DNA of 15,182 nucleotides from Verrucomicrobiota bacterium. Lineage in GTDB: Bacteria > Verrucomicrobiota > Verrucomicrobiia > Opitutales > Opitutaceae. The translations under genes and the position numbers were made by a program. Of this stretch, positions 6,812 to 14,888 are shown piece after piece. The DNA lies in contig JAEXPG010000248.1 of NCBI GenBank assembly GCA_023447015.1, forward strand, positions 1 through 15,182. The letters are read 5' to 3'. The notes below the pieces were generated by a model, which worked only from the letters and a program-made list of their open reading frames with translations, did not search any database and was not told where the DNA came from. Position 1 is the first letter of the stretch. Each line of letters opens with the position of its first letter.

Positions 6812-9259
6812 ATGTCGTTGTCGTTCTCCGCCGTCCGCCGCCCCTGGCTGATGGGTCTCCTGCTCTTCCTCGGCACCGCGCTGCTCTTCAGCCGCTCGGT
6901 GGGATTCGGCTTCGTCAACTACGACGACAGCAGCCACGTCTACAACAACCCCCAGGTCCAGGCCGGGCTCACGTGGGACAGCCTGCGCTGGGCCTTCACC
7001 GGCGAGGCGGTGATGTGGAATCCGCTCACGCGCCTCTCCCACATCCTCGACGGCCAGCTCTACGGCCGGCACGCGTGGGGACACCATCTCACCAGCATCC
7101 TCTGGCACGCGGCGAGCACCGTGCTCGTCTGGGCGCTCCTCCGCCGACTCACCGGCTCATTCTGGGGCGCGGCCTTCTGCGCCGCGCTCTTCGCGTGGCA
7201 TCCCCTGCGCGTCGAGTCGGTCACCTGGGTGAGCGAACGCAAGGACGTGCTCAGCGGCTTCTTTTTCCTGCTCACGCTCTGGAGCTACACCGGCTACGTC
7301 GAACGCCGCCGCGCCGGCTCGCCCGCGACCGGCCGCGCCTACGCGGCAACCCTCCTCTGTTTCACCGCCGGCCTGCTGAGCAAGCCGATGCTCGTCACCG
7401 TCCCCGGCGTGCTCCTGCTCCTCGACCTCTGGCCGCTGCGCCGAGCCGCACTTCCCTTCACCGCCTCCGCCACAAACGCCGCCTCCGGCGACACCCCGCC
7501 CACCGCGACGTGGCCTGCGTTGCTGCTGGAGAAACTTCCTTTCGTCGCCCTCGCCGCGCTCTTCTCCGTCGTCGCCCTGCACACGCAGGAGGCCGGCGGC
7601 GCCTTCGTCCTGGACCTCCCGCTGCTCGACCGCCTCGCCAACGCCCCGGTCGCCATCGCGCGCTACGTTGGGAAGTTCCTCTGGCCCTTCGATCTCGTCG
7701 TCGCCTACCCGCACCCCGGCAAGTGGCCCGTCGCGGTCGTGCTCGGTACGCTGCTGCTCGTGTTGGCACTCACCGCGCTCGCGCTCCGGTTCTGGCGCAC
7801 GCGCCCATGGCTGCTGGCCGGCTGGCTCTGGTTCCTCGGCATGCTCGTTCCCGAGATCGGGGTCGTGCAGATCGGTTTCCAGTCCATCGCCGACCGCTAC
7901 ACCTACCTGCCCGCGCTCGGCCTCACTCTCGCCCTCGGCTGGTCGCTCCGCGCGCTTCCCCTCGGCCTCTTCGCCCGCGGCGCGCTGGCCGCGCTTCTCC
8001 TCCTTGGCTGCGCCGTGCGGACCATCGACCAGCAGGGCGTCTGGCGCAGCTCGGCGGCGCTCTACGAGCACGCGCTAACCTGCACGACCGACAACCCCTG
8101 CGCGGAGGCCTTCCTCGGCTTCACCCTCTTCCTCGAGAGCCGCGACGATGCCGCAGTCGAGCGCCACACCGCCCGCGCGCTCGCCCTCGAGCCCGGCAAC
8201 TCCGTCGCCCTCAGCACCCGCGCCGGCCTCCGCACCCGGCAGCGGCGCTTCGACGACGCCACCGCCGACTACCGCGCGCTGCTGGCGCGCAACCCCCGCG
8301 ACGTCGAGACCATCTACGCCCTCGCCCTCGTGCAGCTCTCGCAGAACCGCCCCGCCGAGGCGATCGCCAGCTTCCGCTCCGCTCTCGCCATCGCCCCCGA
8401 GCGCCTCGGCATCCTCCTCGCCCTGGCGGATGTGCTCGCCTCCACCGGCAACGGCCCGGAGGCCGTCCGCCTCTACGAGGACGCGCTGGCGAGACAGCCC
8501 GGCGACGCCGCGCTGCACCAGCGCTTCGCGCAGATCCTCGCCCGGCTCGGCCGACTCCCCGAGGCCCTGGACCATGCCGCCCGCGCCGTCGCACTCTCGC
8601 ACCACAACCCGGACAGCGTCGCCGACCACGCCGGGCTTCTCATCGGGGCTGGCCGGATCCCCGAAGCCTGCGAAGTCTACCGCAAGGCGATCGCGGCCGC
8701 CCCGGACAATGCCGACCTGCATTTCGGCTTCGGCCTCGCGCTCGGGCAGAACCGGGAGCTGGACGCCGCACTCGGCGAGTTTGAGACCGCCCTCCGCCTC
8801 CGTCCCACGCTGGCGGCCGCAGCCACGGAGATCGGCCTGATCCATCTCGCCCGCGAACAATTCGCCGACGCCGCGAAACGCTTCCGCCAGTCCCTCGCCA
8901 CCGAGCCCCGCCAGCTCCGCGCCCTGATCGGCCTCGCCCGCGCCGATGTGCAGCTTGGCGACTACGCTGACGCCACGACCTGCCTCGAACAGGCGATCAG
9001 CCATTTCCCCGCGAGCCCGGAACCCTACTCCACGTGGGCCGAGATCCTCGTTCGCCAAAGGCGCTTCGCCGAGGCGATCCCTCCGTACGAGAAGGCCGCC
9101 ACGCTGGCGCCCGCCGATGCGGCCAACCACGCCGCGCTCGGCTACGCCTACGCCTTCGCCGGCCGCACCGCCGAGGCCCGCCGCGCCTGGGAAGAGGCGC
9201 TTCGGCTCAATCCAGAATTCCCGAAACTGCACGAACGCCTCGAGCGCCTCCCCCGATGA
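6812..9259 (+). CDS. TMTC-like GT-C membrane protein with C-terminal TPR repeats
   Basis: This 815-residue protein has a multi-pass membrane half (about 1-405) and a TPR half (about 415-815, roughly eleven repeats such as PAEAIASFRSALAIAPE and TAEARRAWEEALRLNPE). The first loop carries FGFVNYDDSSHVYNN with Asp38-Asp39, the acidic pair of GT-C glycosyltransferases. Next come WNPLTRLSHILDGQLYG, HPLRVESVTWVSERKDVLSG, GLLSKPMLVTVPGVLLLLDLWP and a segment IADRYTYLPALGL, all typical of TMTC-like proteins, whose eukaryotic members are lipid-linked O-mannosyltransferases. Donor and acceptor of the bacterial members are not known to me. The start is the ATG at 6812, directly before the first hydrophobic helix; the frame stays open upstream, but that sequence is antisense to the GH94 relic. 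The Shine-Dalgarno is weak. The stop overlaps the next gene as ATGA, so the two are probably translated together. Confidence 0.88.
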   Translation: MSLSFSAVRRPWLMGLLLFLGTALLFSRSVGFGFVNYDDSSHVYNNPQVQAGLTWDSLRWAFTGEAVMWNPLTRLSHILDGQLYGRHAWGHHLTSILWHAASTVLVWALLRRLTGSFWGAAFCAALFAWHPLRVESVTWVSERKDVLSGFFFLLTLWSYTGYVERRRAGSPATGRAYAATLLCFTAGLLSKPMLVTVPGVLLLLDLWPLRRAALPFTASATNAASGDTPPTATWPALLLEKLPFVALAALFSVVALHTQEAGGAFVLDLPLLDRLANAPVAIARYVGKFLWPFDLVVAYPHPGKWPVAVVLGTLLLVLALTALALRFWRTRPWLLAGWLWFLGMLVPEIGVVQIGFQSIADRYTYLPALGLTLALGWSLRALPLGLFARGALAALLLLGCAVRTIDQQGVWRSSAALYEHALTCTTDNPCAEAFLGFTLFLESRDDAAVERHTARALALEPGNSVALSTRAGLRTRQRRFDDATADYRALLARNPRDVETIYALALVQLSQNRPAEAIASFRSALAIAPERLGILLALADVLASTGNGPEAVRLYEDALARQPGDAALHQRFAQILARLGRLPEALDHAARAVALSHHNPDSVADHAGLLIGAGRIPEACEVYRKAIAAAPDNADLHFGFGLALGQNRELDAALGEFETALRLRPTLAAAATEIGLIHLAREQFADAAKRFRQSLATEPRQLRALIGLARADVQLGDYADATTCLEQAISHFPASPEPYSTWAEILVRQRRFAEAIPPYEKAATLAPADAANHAALGYAYAFAGRTAEARRAWEEALRLNPEFPKLHERLERLPR

Positions 9260-9669
9260 CCCCCGCCGCCCGCGAAGCCGCCTTGGTCGACGACCTCACG
9301 ATCCTGCCGAGCTGGCAGGAGCGGCTCGAGGAACTGCTCCGCCGGGACCGCCGCCGCCCCGGTCTCACGCCCGCCGAACGCGCCGAGGCGCACCGCGTGC
9401 CCGGCTGTCTCTCCCGGGTCTGGCTGGTCGCCGAACGCACCGCCGAGGGTCGCTGCTGTTTCCGCACCGATGCCGAGGCTCCGGCGGTGCGCGCGCTGGT
9501 CGGCACCCTCGCCGCCCTCTACGACGGCGCCACTCCCGGCGAGATCCACGCGCACGAACCGGCGTTTCTCGCCGCTCTGGACCTTGAGAAGCACCTCACC
9601 GGCACGCGCCGCGATGCGCTGGTGAAGACACGCGAGGCCATCCGGGCGTTTGCCGCGACGGCCGGTTGA
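9256..9669 (+). CDS. sufE: SufE-family sulfur acceptor for a cysteine desulfurase
   Basis: This 137-residue protein is almost the length of E. coli SufE (138). The active cysteine is Cys51 in HRVPGCLSRVWL, the same number as in E. coli; the family motif is usually VPGCQSQVW, so Gln-to-Leu and Gln-to-Arg changes flank the cysteine. The C-terminal segment LEKHLTGTRRDALVKTREAI matches the SufE helix LTPSRSQGL...AI. SufE takes persulfide sulfur from a cysteine desulfurase (SufS or CsdA) and passes it to Fe-S assembly or other acceptors in the cytoplasm. Neither a desulfurase nor suf scaffold genes are in the window. The ATG overlaps the TGA of the TMTC-like gene, with no separate Shine-Dalgarno, so translation is likely coupled. 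It could equally be CsdE-like, and tcdA lies 4.4 kb away. Confidence 0.9.
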   Translation: MTPAAREAALVDDLTILPSWQERLEELLRRDRRRPGLTPAERAEAHRVPGCLSRVWLVAERTAEGRCCFRTDAEAPAVRALVGTLAALYDGATPGEIHAHEPAFLAALDLEKHLTGTRRDALVKTREAIRAFAATAG

Positions 9670-9682
9670 GGAAAACCGCCGC

Positions 9683-11935
9683 CTACCGTTTGTGCGGCAA
9701 CGGCACACCCGCCGGACGCCCGACCACCTGCGCCAGCGTCGCGACGACCTGGTCGTGGACCAACGGCTTCGACAACACCGCCGCAAAACCGGCCTGTTTC
9801 ACCTGCTCGGCGTCGAGGGTGGAGCCGTAGGCGGTCATGAGCACGACCGGGACTTTCCGGCCCGAGTCGAAGATCTTTTCGGCCAGCTGCATGCCGCTCA
9901 GGCGCGGCATCGTCAGATCGGTCAGCACGACGTCGAACGGCCGTTCCGCCAGGACCAGCGCTTCCCAGGCGGCGGCTCCGTCCTCCGCCGCGACGATCTC
10001 GCAGCCGCGCCGTTTCAACGCGGTGGTAAGGACCTTCGCGACGGCGGGATCGTCCTCCGCCATCAGGATCCGCATCCCGCGGACGCCGGTCTCGGGGACG
10101 GACGTGACCACCGTGCCGACCGGATCATTGGGCGCGTGGTGGGGCAGGAGTACATTGAAAGTCGCGCCCGCGCCCGGGCGGCTTTCGACCCAGACCGTGC
10201 CGTTGTGCCGCGCCACGACGCTCTGGACCACGGCCAAGCCGAGGCCGGTGCCCTTGCCAGCGGGTTTGGTGGTGAAGAACGGCTTGAAGATGCGCTCGAG
10301 GTGATCGGGCGGGATGCCGGGACCGGTGTCCTGCACCGACAACCGCACATAGTCGCCCGGAGGCAGGTGGTTCGCCGGCCCGGCCTCGTTCGACGGCAGC
10401 TTCACTTCGCCCAGGCTGATGGTGAGCGTGCCCTTCGTGCCCATGGCATCGCGGGCGTTGTTGAGGAGATTCATCAGCACCTGCAGCAGCTGGGTGCGGT
10501 CGGCCATCACATGGTCGTCGATGCCCTCCGCGTGCAGCCGCAGCTCGATCGTGCGTGGCAGGCCCGAGCGCAGGAGGACGAGCGACTCGCTGAGCAGCTC
10601 CCCGAGCTTCAGCTCCGCGAGCGGCGCCGTGCCATGCCGGCTGTACGTGAGGAGCTGGTGCACGACCGAAGTGGCGTGCTCCACGGAATTGAGCGCCAGC
10701 ACGAGGTTCTCCTGCGCGGCGTGATCCTCGGGCAGCTCCTCCTTCGTGAGCTGGAGCCAGCCGGCGATCGAGGTGAGGCAGTTGTTGAAATCGTGCGCCA
10801 CGCCGCCGGCGAACTCGCCCACGGCCTCCATCTTCTGGGCGTGCAGCAATTGTTCCTGGAGCATCTCCCGCTCCTTGCGGGCATGCTCCCGCTCGAGGTC
10901 GGCGCGCTCGAGGCTCTCGATCATCGTGTTGATGCTGCGGGCCACAGCGGCGATCTCGTCGGAGCCTTCGACTCGCACCCGGCCGCGGGCGCTCGCCATC
11001 CCGCCGATCTCGCTCAATTGCGCGCTGAGGTTCTCGAGCCGCCGGATCACCTGCACCCGCAGGAGCCAGCTGGTGAGGACCGCCACGACCACCGCGGCCG
11101 CCAGGAGCTGGTTGAACATCAGGCGCCGGGCCAGCACACCCTCCTGATAGACGACCCGCTCGATCTCCATCTGCATGCCGAGCAACGGCCGGTCGTCCAC
11201 CGCGCGCAACAGCACGCTCACTTCCATCTTCTCGTCGGAAAGCACCTTCACCAGCACATCGGAAGCGGCGCGGCCCGCCTCCGCCTTGGCCGCGGCACAG
11301 GATTCCGCCGGCATCAGCTCGACGTTGAAACCGAGGATCTGCTCGAGCCGCTCGTGCAATCGTTGGTCGATCCAGCGCACCGTGACCAAGGCGCCATGCG
11401 GGCGACCTCCGCCCCCGGTGGGCAGCACCGGCATGCAGGAAAAGAACGCCGGGCGGTTCCCGATCAGGCACAAACCCGACAAACGGATCGCGGCCGTCTC
11501 ATGGCCGGCCACCTGCCGCACTTCGTTCAGAAACCGCGTGGTCAACTCCTTCGACGGCGGCACCACTTCGTCGCCCGTCGCGGGCACCGCCGCTCCGCCC
11601 GCCAGCTCGCCGGCGGGATTGAAGATCATCATGACATCGACCTGCACATTGCGCATCGACTCCGTCTTCCAATTGTCCTCCGCGTAGGCCGGGCCGGGTT
11701 CATGCACGTAGGTCACCGTGTCGTTCCACTCGGCATAGTCGCGCGAGATGCGCATCAGCCCCTCGCTCTCGGTGTCGACGATGCGTTTGGCGCGTTTTGC
11801 GATCTCGTGCGCCTCGCGATGCTCCGCCGCCGCCAGTCCCCGCATGAACGCGTAGCCCGACACTCCGGCGATGAGGGCGATCAGAAACGCAAAGAGGATC
11901 AGCACCCCGAGACGGGCTCTGGTTTGGAGCTTCAT
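9683..11935 (-). CDS. CHASE4-HAMP hybrid sensor histidine kinase with C-terminal receiver
   Basis: This is a 750-residue inner-membrane kinase. A first membrane segment lies at 9-31. A periplasmic CHASE4 domain (about 32-272) carries the marker RDYAEWNDTVTYV at 65-77. A second membrane segment (276-292) and HAMP (about 293-345, ending GSDEIAAVARSINTMIE) follow. A coiled linker leads to HisKA with His381 in GGVAHDFNNCLTSI, then HATPase (NLLNNARDAM, DTGPGIP, GTGLGLA at 562-568) and a receiver (about 621-735) with Asp673 in LTDLTMP and Lys723 in LSKPL. It has no DNA-binding output, so the signal must leave through a phosphotransfer protein or a separate regulator, neither of which is seen here. 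The CHASE4 ligand is unknown. The gene is convergent with sufE (13 bp apart) and divergent from the TatD-family gene. The start at 11935 is supported by the charged MKLQTRAR before the first helix. Confidence 0.93.
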   Translation of the reverse strand: MKLQTRARLGVLILFAFLIALIAGVSGYAFMRGLAAAEHREAHEIAKRAKRIVDTESEGLMRISRDYAEWNDTVTYVHEPGPAYAEDNWKTESMRNVQVDVMMIFNPAGELAGGAAVPATGDEVVPPSKELTTRFLNEVRQVAGHETAAIRLSGLCLIGNRPAFFSCMPVLPTGGGGRPHGALVTVRWIDQRLHERLEQILGFNVELMPAESCAAAKAEAGRAASDVLVKVLSDEKMEVSVLLRAVDDRPLLGMQMEIERVVYQEGVLARRLMFNQLLAAAVVVAVLTSWLLRVQVIRRLENLSAQLSEIGGMASARGRVRVEGSDEIAAVARSINTMIESLERADLEREHARKEREMLQEQLLHAQKMEAVGEFAGGVAHDFNNCLTSIAGWLQLTKEELPEDHAAQENLVLALNSVEHATSVVHQLLTYSRHGTAPLAELKLGELLSESLVLLRSGLPRTIELRLHAEGIDDHVMADRTQLLQVLMNLLNNARDAMGTKGTLTISLGEVKLPSNEAGPANHLPPGDYVRLSVQDTGPGIPPDHLERIFKPFFTTKPAGKGTGLGLAVVQSVVARHNGTVWVESRPGAGATFNVLLPHHAPNDPVGTVVTSVPETGVRGMRILMAEDDPAVAKVLTTALKRRGCEIVAAEDGAAAWEALVLAERPFDVVLTDLTMPRLSGMQLAEKIFDSGRKVPVVLMTAYGSTLDAEQVKQAGFAAVLSKPLVHDQVVATLAQVVGRPAGVPLPHKR

Positions 11936-12123
11936 AGGCGTAGGTCGCTCCTACTATCGGCCCACCGGACTGTTTGTTTACCAAAGACTACCGTCGCCCC
12001 GAAGCCGATCCTCCGGTGAGGGGTATCCCTCGGTGCCGCCGTGCAAACCGGCCACGCCCGGTGTTTTCGCGCTGCCGCCGCACACGTTTCGCGCATGCTC
12101 CCGACCACCCTCGCCACTGCACC
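11936..12123. promoter_or_regulatory. Divergent intergenic region between CHASE4 kinase and TatD-family genes
   Basis: These 188 bp must hold promoters for both genes. On the minus strand AGGAG at 11952-11948 is the likely ribosome binding site of the kinase, although 12 bases is a long spacing. A small inverted repeat, GAGGG-GTAT-CCCTC (12018-12031), lies in the leader of the plus-strand gene. I find no convincing -35/-10 pair and no Shine-Dalgarno before the ATG at 12124. Confidence 0.4.
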
Positions 12124-12960
12124 ATGCTCTGCGACGCCCACAACCACCTTCAGGACGACTGGCTCGCACCCCATCTCGACTCCATCGCCGGCGAGTGCGA
12201 CCGGCTCGGCCTCGGCGCGATGGTCGTCAACGGCACCGCCGAGGCCGACTGGCCGCGCGTCGCCGCGCTGGCGGAGCGCTTCGCCTTCGTCCGCCCGAGC
12301 TACGGTCTGCACCCTTGGGACGTCGCCGGCCGCTCGCCAGCATGGCTGGCAACCCTGCGCGACCGGCTCGTGGCCGAGCCTCGCGCGGCCGTCGGCGAGA
12401 TCGGCATCGACCGGTGGATTCTGGAGAGCGCGCCCGCGGGCTATTTCCCCGCTGGCAGCCCACCGCCGGCGCCGCTGGCCGAGCAGACCGAGTGTTTCCT
12501 CGCGCAGCTCGCGCTCGCCGTGGACCTCGATCGCCCCGCCTCGATCCATTGCCTGCAGGCCTGGGGCCAGCTCGACGAACTGCTGCGCTCCCGCCCGCTC
12601 CCGCGCCGCGGGTTCCTGCTCCATGCCTACGGCGGCCCCGCCGAGATGGTGCCCGGCTTCGCGAAGCTCGGCGCGTACTTCTCGTTCAACGGGTCGTTCC
12701 TCGCCGAGAGAAAGACCCGCCAGCGCGCCGCCTTCCGCGCGGTGCCCGCGGAGCGGTTGCTCATCGAGACCGACGCTCCCGCCATGCCGCCGCCCGCGCC
12801 TTGGCTCACCCACCCGCTGCCGCCCTCACCCGAAGGCAAACCAGTGAACCACCCCGCGAATCTCGCCGCCACCTACCGCGGCCTCGCGCAACTGCGCGGC
12901 GTGCCCGAGGCGGAACTCACCGCCCAGATCACCGAGAGCTTCGCGCGACTGTTCGGCTAA
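12124..12960 (+). CDS. TatD-family metal-dependent hydrolase
   Basis: This 278-residue amidohydrolase-fold protein keeps the full TatD metal set: His6 and His8 in DAHNHL, Glu92 in VGEIGID, His142 in SIHCLQ, His167 in LLHAYGG and Asp217 in LIETDAPAM. GLHPW at 61-65 is also typical. TatD enzymes are cytoplasmic, metal-dependent nucleases (3'-5' exonuclease activity in E. coli TatD) or related hydrolases; the substrate of this member cannot be read from sequence. The stretch at about 100-118 (ILESAPAGYFPAGSPPPAPL) is richer in proline than usual and sits where most members go straight to the next helix. The start at 12124 puts DAHNHL at the usual distance from the N-terminus; the frame is open upstream but unrelated. 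It converges on the TPR gene, with 23 bp between stops. Confidence 0.9.
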   Translation: MLCDAHNHLQDDWLAPHLDSIAGECDRLGLGAMVVNGTAEADWPRVAALAERFAFVRPSYGLHPWDVAGRSPAWLATLRDRLVAEPRAAVGEIGIDRWILESAPAGYFPAGSPPPAPLAEQTECFLAQLALAVDLDRPASIHCLQAWGQLDELLRSRPLPRRGFLLHAYGGPAEMVPGFAKLGAYFSFNGSFLAERKTRQRAAFRAVPAERLLIETDAPAMPPPAPWLTHPLPPSPEGKPVNHPANLAATYRGLAQLRGVPEAELTAQITESFARLFG

Positions 12961-12983
12961 GCCGGCCGGTTGCGCGCCCGAGC

Positions 12984-13892
12984 TCAGTTCACACCGGAGG
13001 CCGTCGCACCCAACTTGCCCAAGGCCTCGGCAGCTTCCGTGAACTTGGGATTCTGCTTCACCGCTTCCGCATAGGCGGCACGAGCACCAGCCGGGTCGCC
13101 CGTGCGGGCGAGGATGTTGCCGATGCGCCACAACACCGGCGCATACCCGCGGCTGTCGCCGGCCGGTGAGATCGCCAAACAGCGCCGCAAGGCGGCCAGA
13201 CCGCGATCGAGCAGCTCCCCGGAGGTATCGGCGTACTTTCCCAACTGGTAGAGCGGCTGGTAGTCGCCGAACTGATCAGGGCCGGGGCCGTCGTAGAGCG
13301 CAAACGCCTCGGGGTACTTCTTCTCGTCGAGGTAGATCTCCACCAGCGCCGCCCGGCCGCGGGCCGCATCAAGGGCCCTGATCACCTCGGCCTGGGCCCG
13401 GGCCTTGTCCAGACCGCCACCAAGAAAGCCCGGCGCCTGCCGGTAGAACTCCATCAAACCCCAATGGGCGTCGAGATCCTTGGGGTCGAGCTCCACGGCC
13501 TTCTCGAAGGCGACGCGACACCGTTTGACCCACCCGGCCTTCGCCAGGATTCCCGCCTTCTGGGCGGACGCGCCGTAGGCGTCGCCGAGCAGGCGCATGG
13601 TGCCGCCACTATTCGGCGCGAGCGCGACGGCCTTTTCCAGAACCGTCACCGCGCGCGACGTCTCCCCGAGCGCAAGGAGGGAGCGCCCCAGCCAGGATTG
13701 CGCCTCGGCATCGGCGGGGGCGGCATCCGCCCAGCCTTGGGCGAGAGGGCGGGCTTCCGCCCATCGGCCCTGGTGTCCGAGCGTTTCGATCTGCTGCCGC
13801 TGCTCCGGCGTGAGCGCCAGGGCGACGACGGGCAGGAAAAACAGGCCGAGAACAAGAGTCTTCAGCGGGAGGGGAGGAGCGGGAGGGATCAT
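12984..13892 (-). CDS. Exported TPR-repeat protein
   Basis: This 302-residue protein begins with a signal peptide (about 1-26, LKTLVLGLFFLPVVALA, cleavage probably before LTPEQ), so it should be periplasmic or outside the cell. The rest is mostly TPR units: WAEARPLAQGWADAAPADAEA, SRAVTVLEKAVALAPN, VAFEKAVELDPKDLDAHWGL and GARAAYAEAVKQNPKFTEA. The middle segment MEFYRQAPGFLGGGLDKARAQ is a recurring signature of a family of uncharacterised bacterial TPR proteins. No catalytic motif is visible; a protein-binding role is the most one can infer. The frame is open to 14030, but the ATG at 13892 is chosen because it puts the hydrophobic stretch at a normal signal-peptide position. No Shine-Dalgarno is present; a hairpin occupies that place. 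It lies 177 bp downstream of tcdA on the same strand. Confidence 0.85.
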   Translation of the reverse strand: MIPPAPPLPLKTLVLGLFFLPVVALALTPEQRQQIETLGHQGRWAEARPLAQGWADAAPADAEAQSWLGRSLLALGETSRAVTVLEKAVALAPNSGGTMRLLGDAYGASAQKAGILAKAGWVKRCRVAFEKAVELDPKDLDAHWGLMEFYRQAPGFLGGGLDKARAQAEVIRALDAARGRAALVEIYLDEKKYPEAFALYDGPGPDQFGDYQPLYQLGKYADTSGELLDRGLAALRRCLAISPAGDSRGYAPVLWRIGNILARTGDPAGARAAYAEAVKQNPKFTEAAEALGKLGATASGVN

Positions 13893-13899
13893 TGGGTGG

Positions 13900-13917
13900 G
13901 AGCGAGGGAACTCGCTC
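13900..13917 (-). repeat. Perfect 7-bp hairpin just upstream of the exported TPR gene start
   Basis: GAGCGAG and CTCGCTC form a perfect stem with a 4-base loop. In the minus-strand transcript the stem ends 7 bases before the ATG at 13892, where a Shine-Dalgarno would normally be, and none is seen. No T-tract follows, so an intrinsic terminator for tcdA is unlikely. Confidence 0.45.
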
Positions 13918-14045
13918 GTGCGACACACCCCTGCAATCGTCGTGCCACAATCGACACAACCGGCGAAGTCGCGGATCCCGAGCGGCTTGGCCCGGCGACG
14001 GCCAGCCGGTGCCCGCAGTCCTGGTTCCACGGACGGGATACAGCA

Positions 14046-14061
14046 GTTCCGTTTCCGGAAC
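14046..14061 (-). terminator. Short stem-loop 8 bases after the tcdA stop, possible 3' end structure
   Basis: On the minus strand GTTCCG-GAAA-CGGAAC is a 6-bp perfect stem closed by a GNRA-type tetraloop. It begins 8 bases after the tcdA TGA. No run of T follows (TGCTGTATCC), so it is at best a weak or factor-dependent terminator, or an mRNA 3' stabiliser. Confidence 0.35.
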
Positions 14062-14069
14062 GTGCAGGC

Positions 14070-14888
14070 TCAACTCCGCGCCGACGTGCTCGTCAACAGC
14101 CTCACCACCTCGCCGGCGGCGGCAAAGCCGAAGGCGCCGGTGACGAAGGTCGCGCTGCCCAGACCGTTGTCGCAGTTGAGCTCGGTCGGCGCGCCGGGCT
14201 CCTGCGTGGCGCACACGCTGCCGTCGGCCCACGGATACACCGGCCGCTCCGGCGAGTAGACGCAGCGCACGCCGAACTGCGATCCTTCGCCACGGGGGAA
14301 CTCGTGCCGCTCGCGCAGCCGCTTGCGCACGTAGCGCAGGAGCGCGTCGTTCTCGGCGTCGCCGAGGTCGGCCACCTTCACGCGCGTGCCGTCGCGCTTG
14401 CCGGCGCTGGCGCCGACAGTGAGCGCCGGCAGGCCGCGCTCGCGGCACTGCCAGAGCGCGAGGAGCTTGTGCTGCAGGCTGTCGGTCGCATCGACGACGA
14501 AGTCGAACCGCGGCGCGAGGATGCGCGCGAAGTTCTCCTGCGTGAAGAACTCCACCACGGGCTCGACGCGGCACGCGGGGTTGATGCCGAGCACGCGTTC
14601 GCCGAGCACGACCGCCTTCGGGCGCCCGACGGTGTCGGTGAGCGCGGGCAGCTGGCGGTTCACGTTGGTCACGCACACCTCGTCGAGATCGACGATCGTT
14701 AGTGCCCCCACCCCGCTGCGGGCGAGCGCCTCCACCGTCCACGAGCCCACGCCGCCCAGCCCGATCACGCACACGTGCGCTGCCGCGAGCCGCTCCAGCG
14801 CCGCGCGCCCGAGCAGCCGCCCCACCGCGCCGAAACGGCGGACATAGTCGTCGGACAGCGGCACAGGACCTGCAGTGGAGTGGCTCAT
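14070..14888 (-). CDS. tcdA: tRNA threonylcarbamoyladenosine dehydratase TcdA (CsdL)
   Basis: This 272-residue E1-like protein, close in length to E. coli TcdA, starts DDYVRRFGAVGRLLG, like the E. coli opening WRQRFGGTARLYG. The nucleotide-binding motif is VIGLGGVGSW at 41-50, followed by Asp67/Asp69 (IVDLDEVCVTNVNRQ), Arg78, Lys91 and the DATDS segment at 133-137. The later blocks FGVRCVYSPE, VYPWADGSVCA and NGLGSATFVTGAFGF also match. TcdA uses ATP to activate and cyclise t6A at position 37 of ANN-decoding tRNAs to ct6A in the cytoplasm. The start at 14888 gives the standard N-terminus; the frame is open upstream to 15038 without homology. The Shine-Dalgarno is weak (GGA 7 bases before the ATG). 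A stem-loop lies in its leader. SufE or CsdE and the desulfurase CsdA are its functional partners in E. coli; here a SufE-family gene is 4.4 kb away. Confidence 0.93.
   Translation of the reverse strand: MSHSTAGPVPLSDDYVRRFGAVGRLLGRAALERLAAAHVCVIGLGGVGSWTVEALARSGVGALTIVDLDEVCVTNVNRQLPALTDTVGRPKAVVLGERVLGINPACRVEPVVEFFTQENFARILAPRFDFVVDATDSLQHKLLALWQCRERGLPALTVGASAGKRDGTRVKVADLGDAENDALLRYVRKRLRERHEFPRGEGSQFGVRCVYSPERPVYPWADGSVCATQEPGAPTELNCDNGLGSATFVTGAFGFAAAGEVVRLLTSTSARS

Noticed and set aside
9650..12019. 789-codon plus-strand open frame opposite the CHASE4 kinase
   Set aside because: Shadow of the kinase frame, rich in His, Arg, Gln and Leu, with no recognisable domain.
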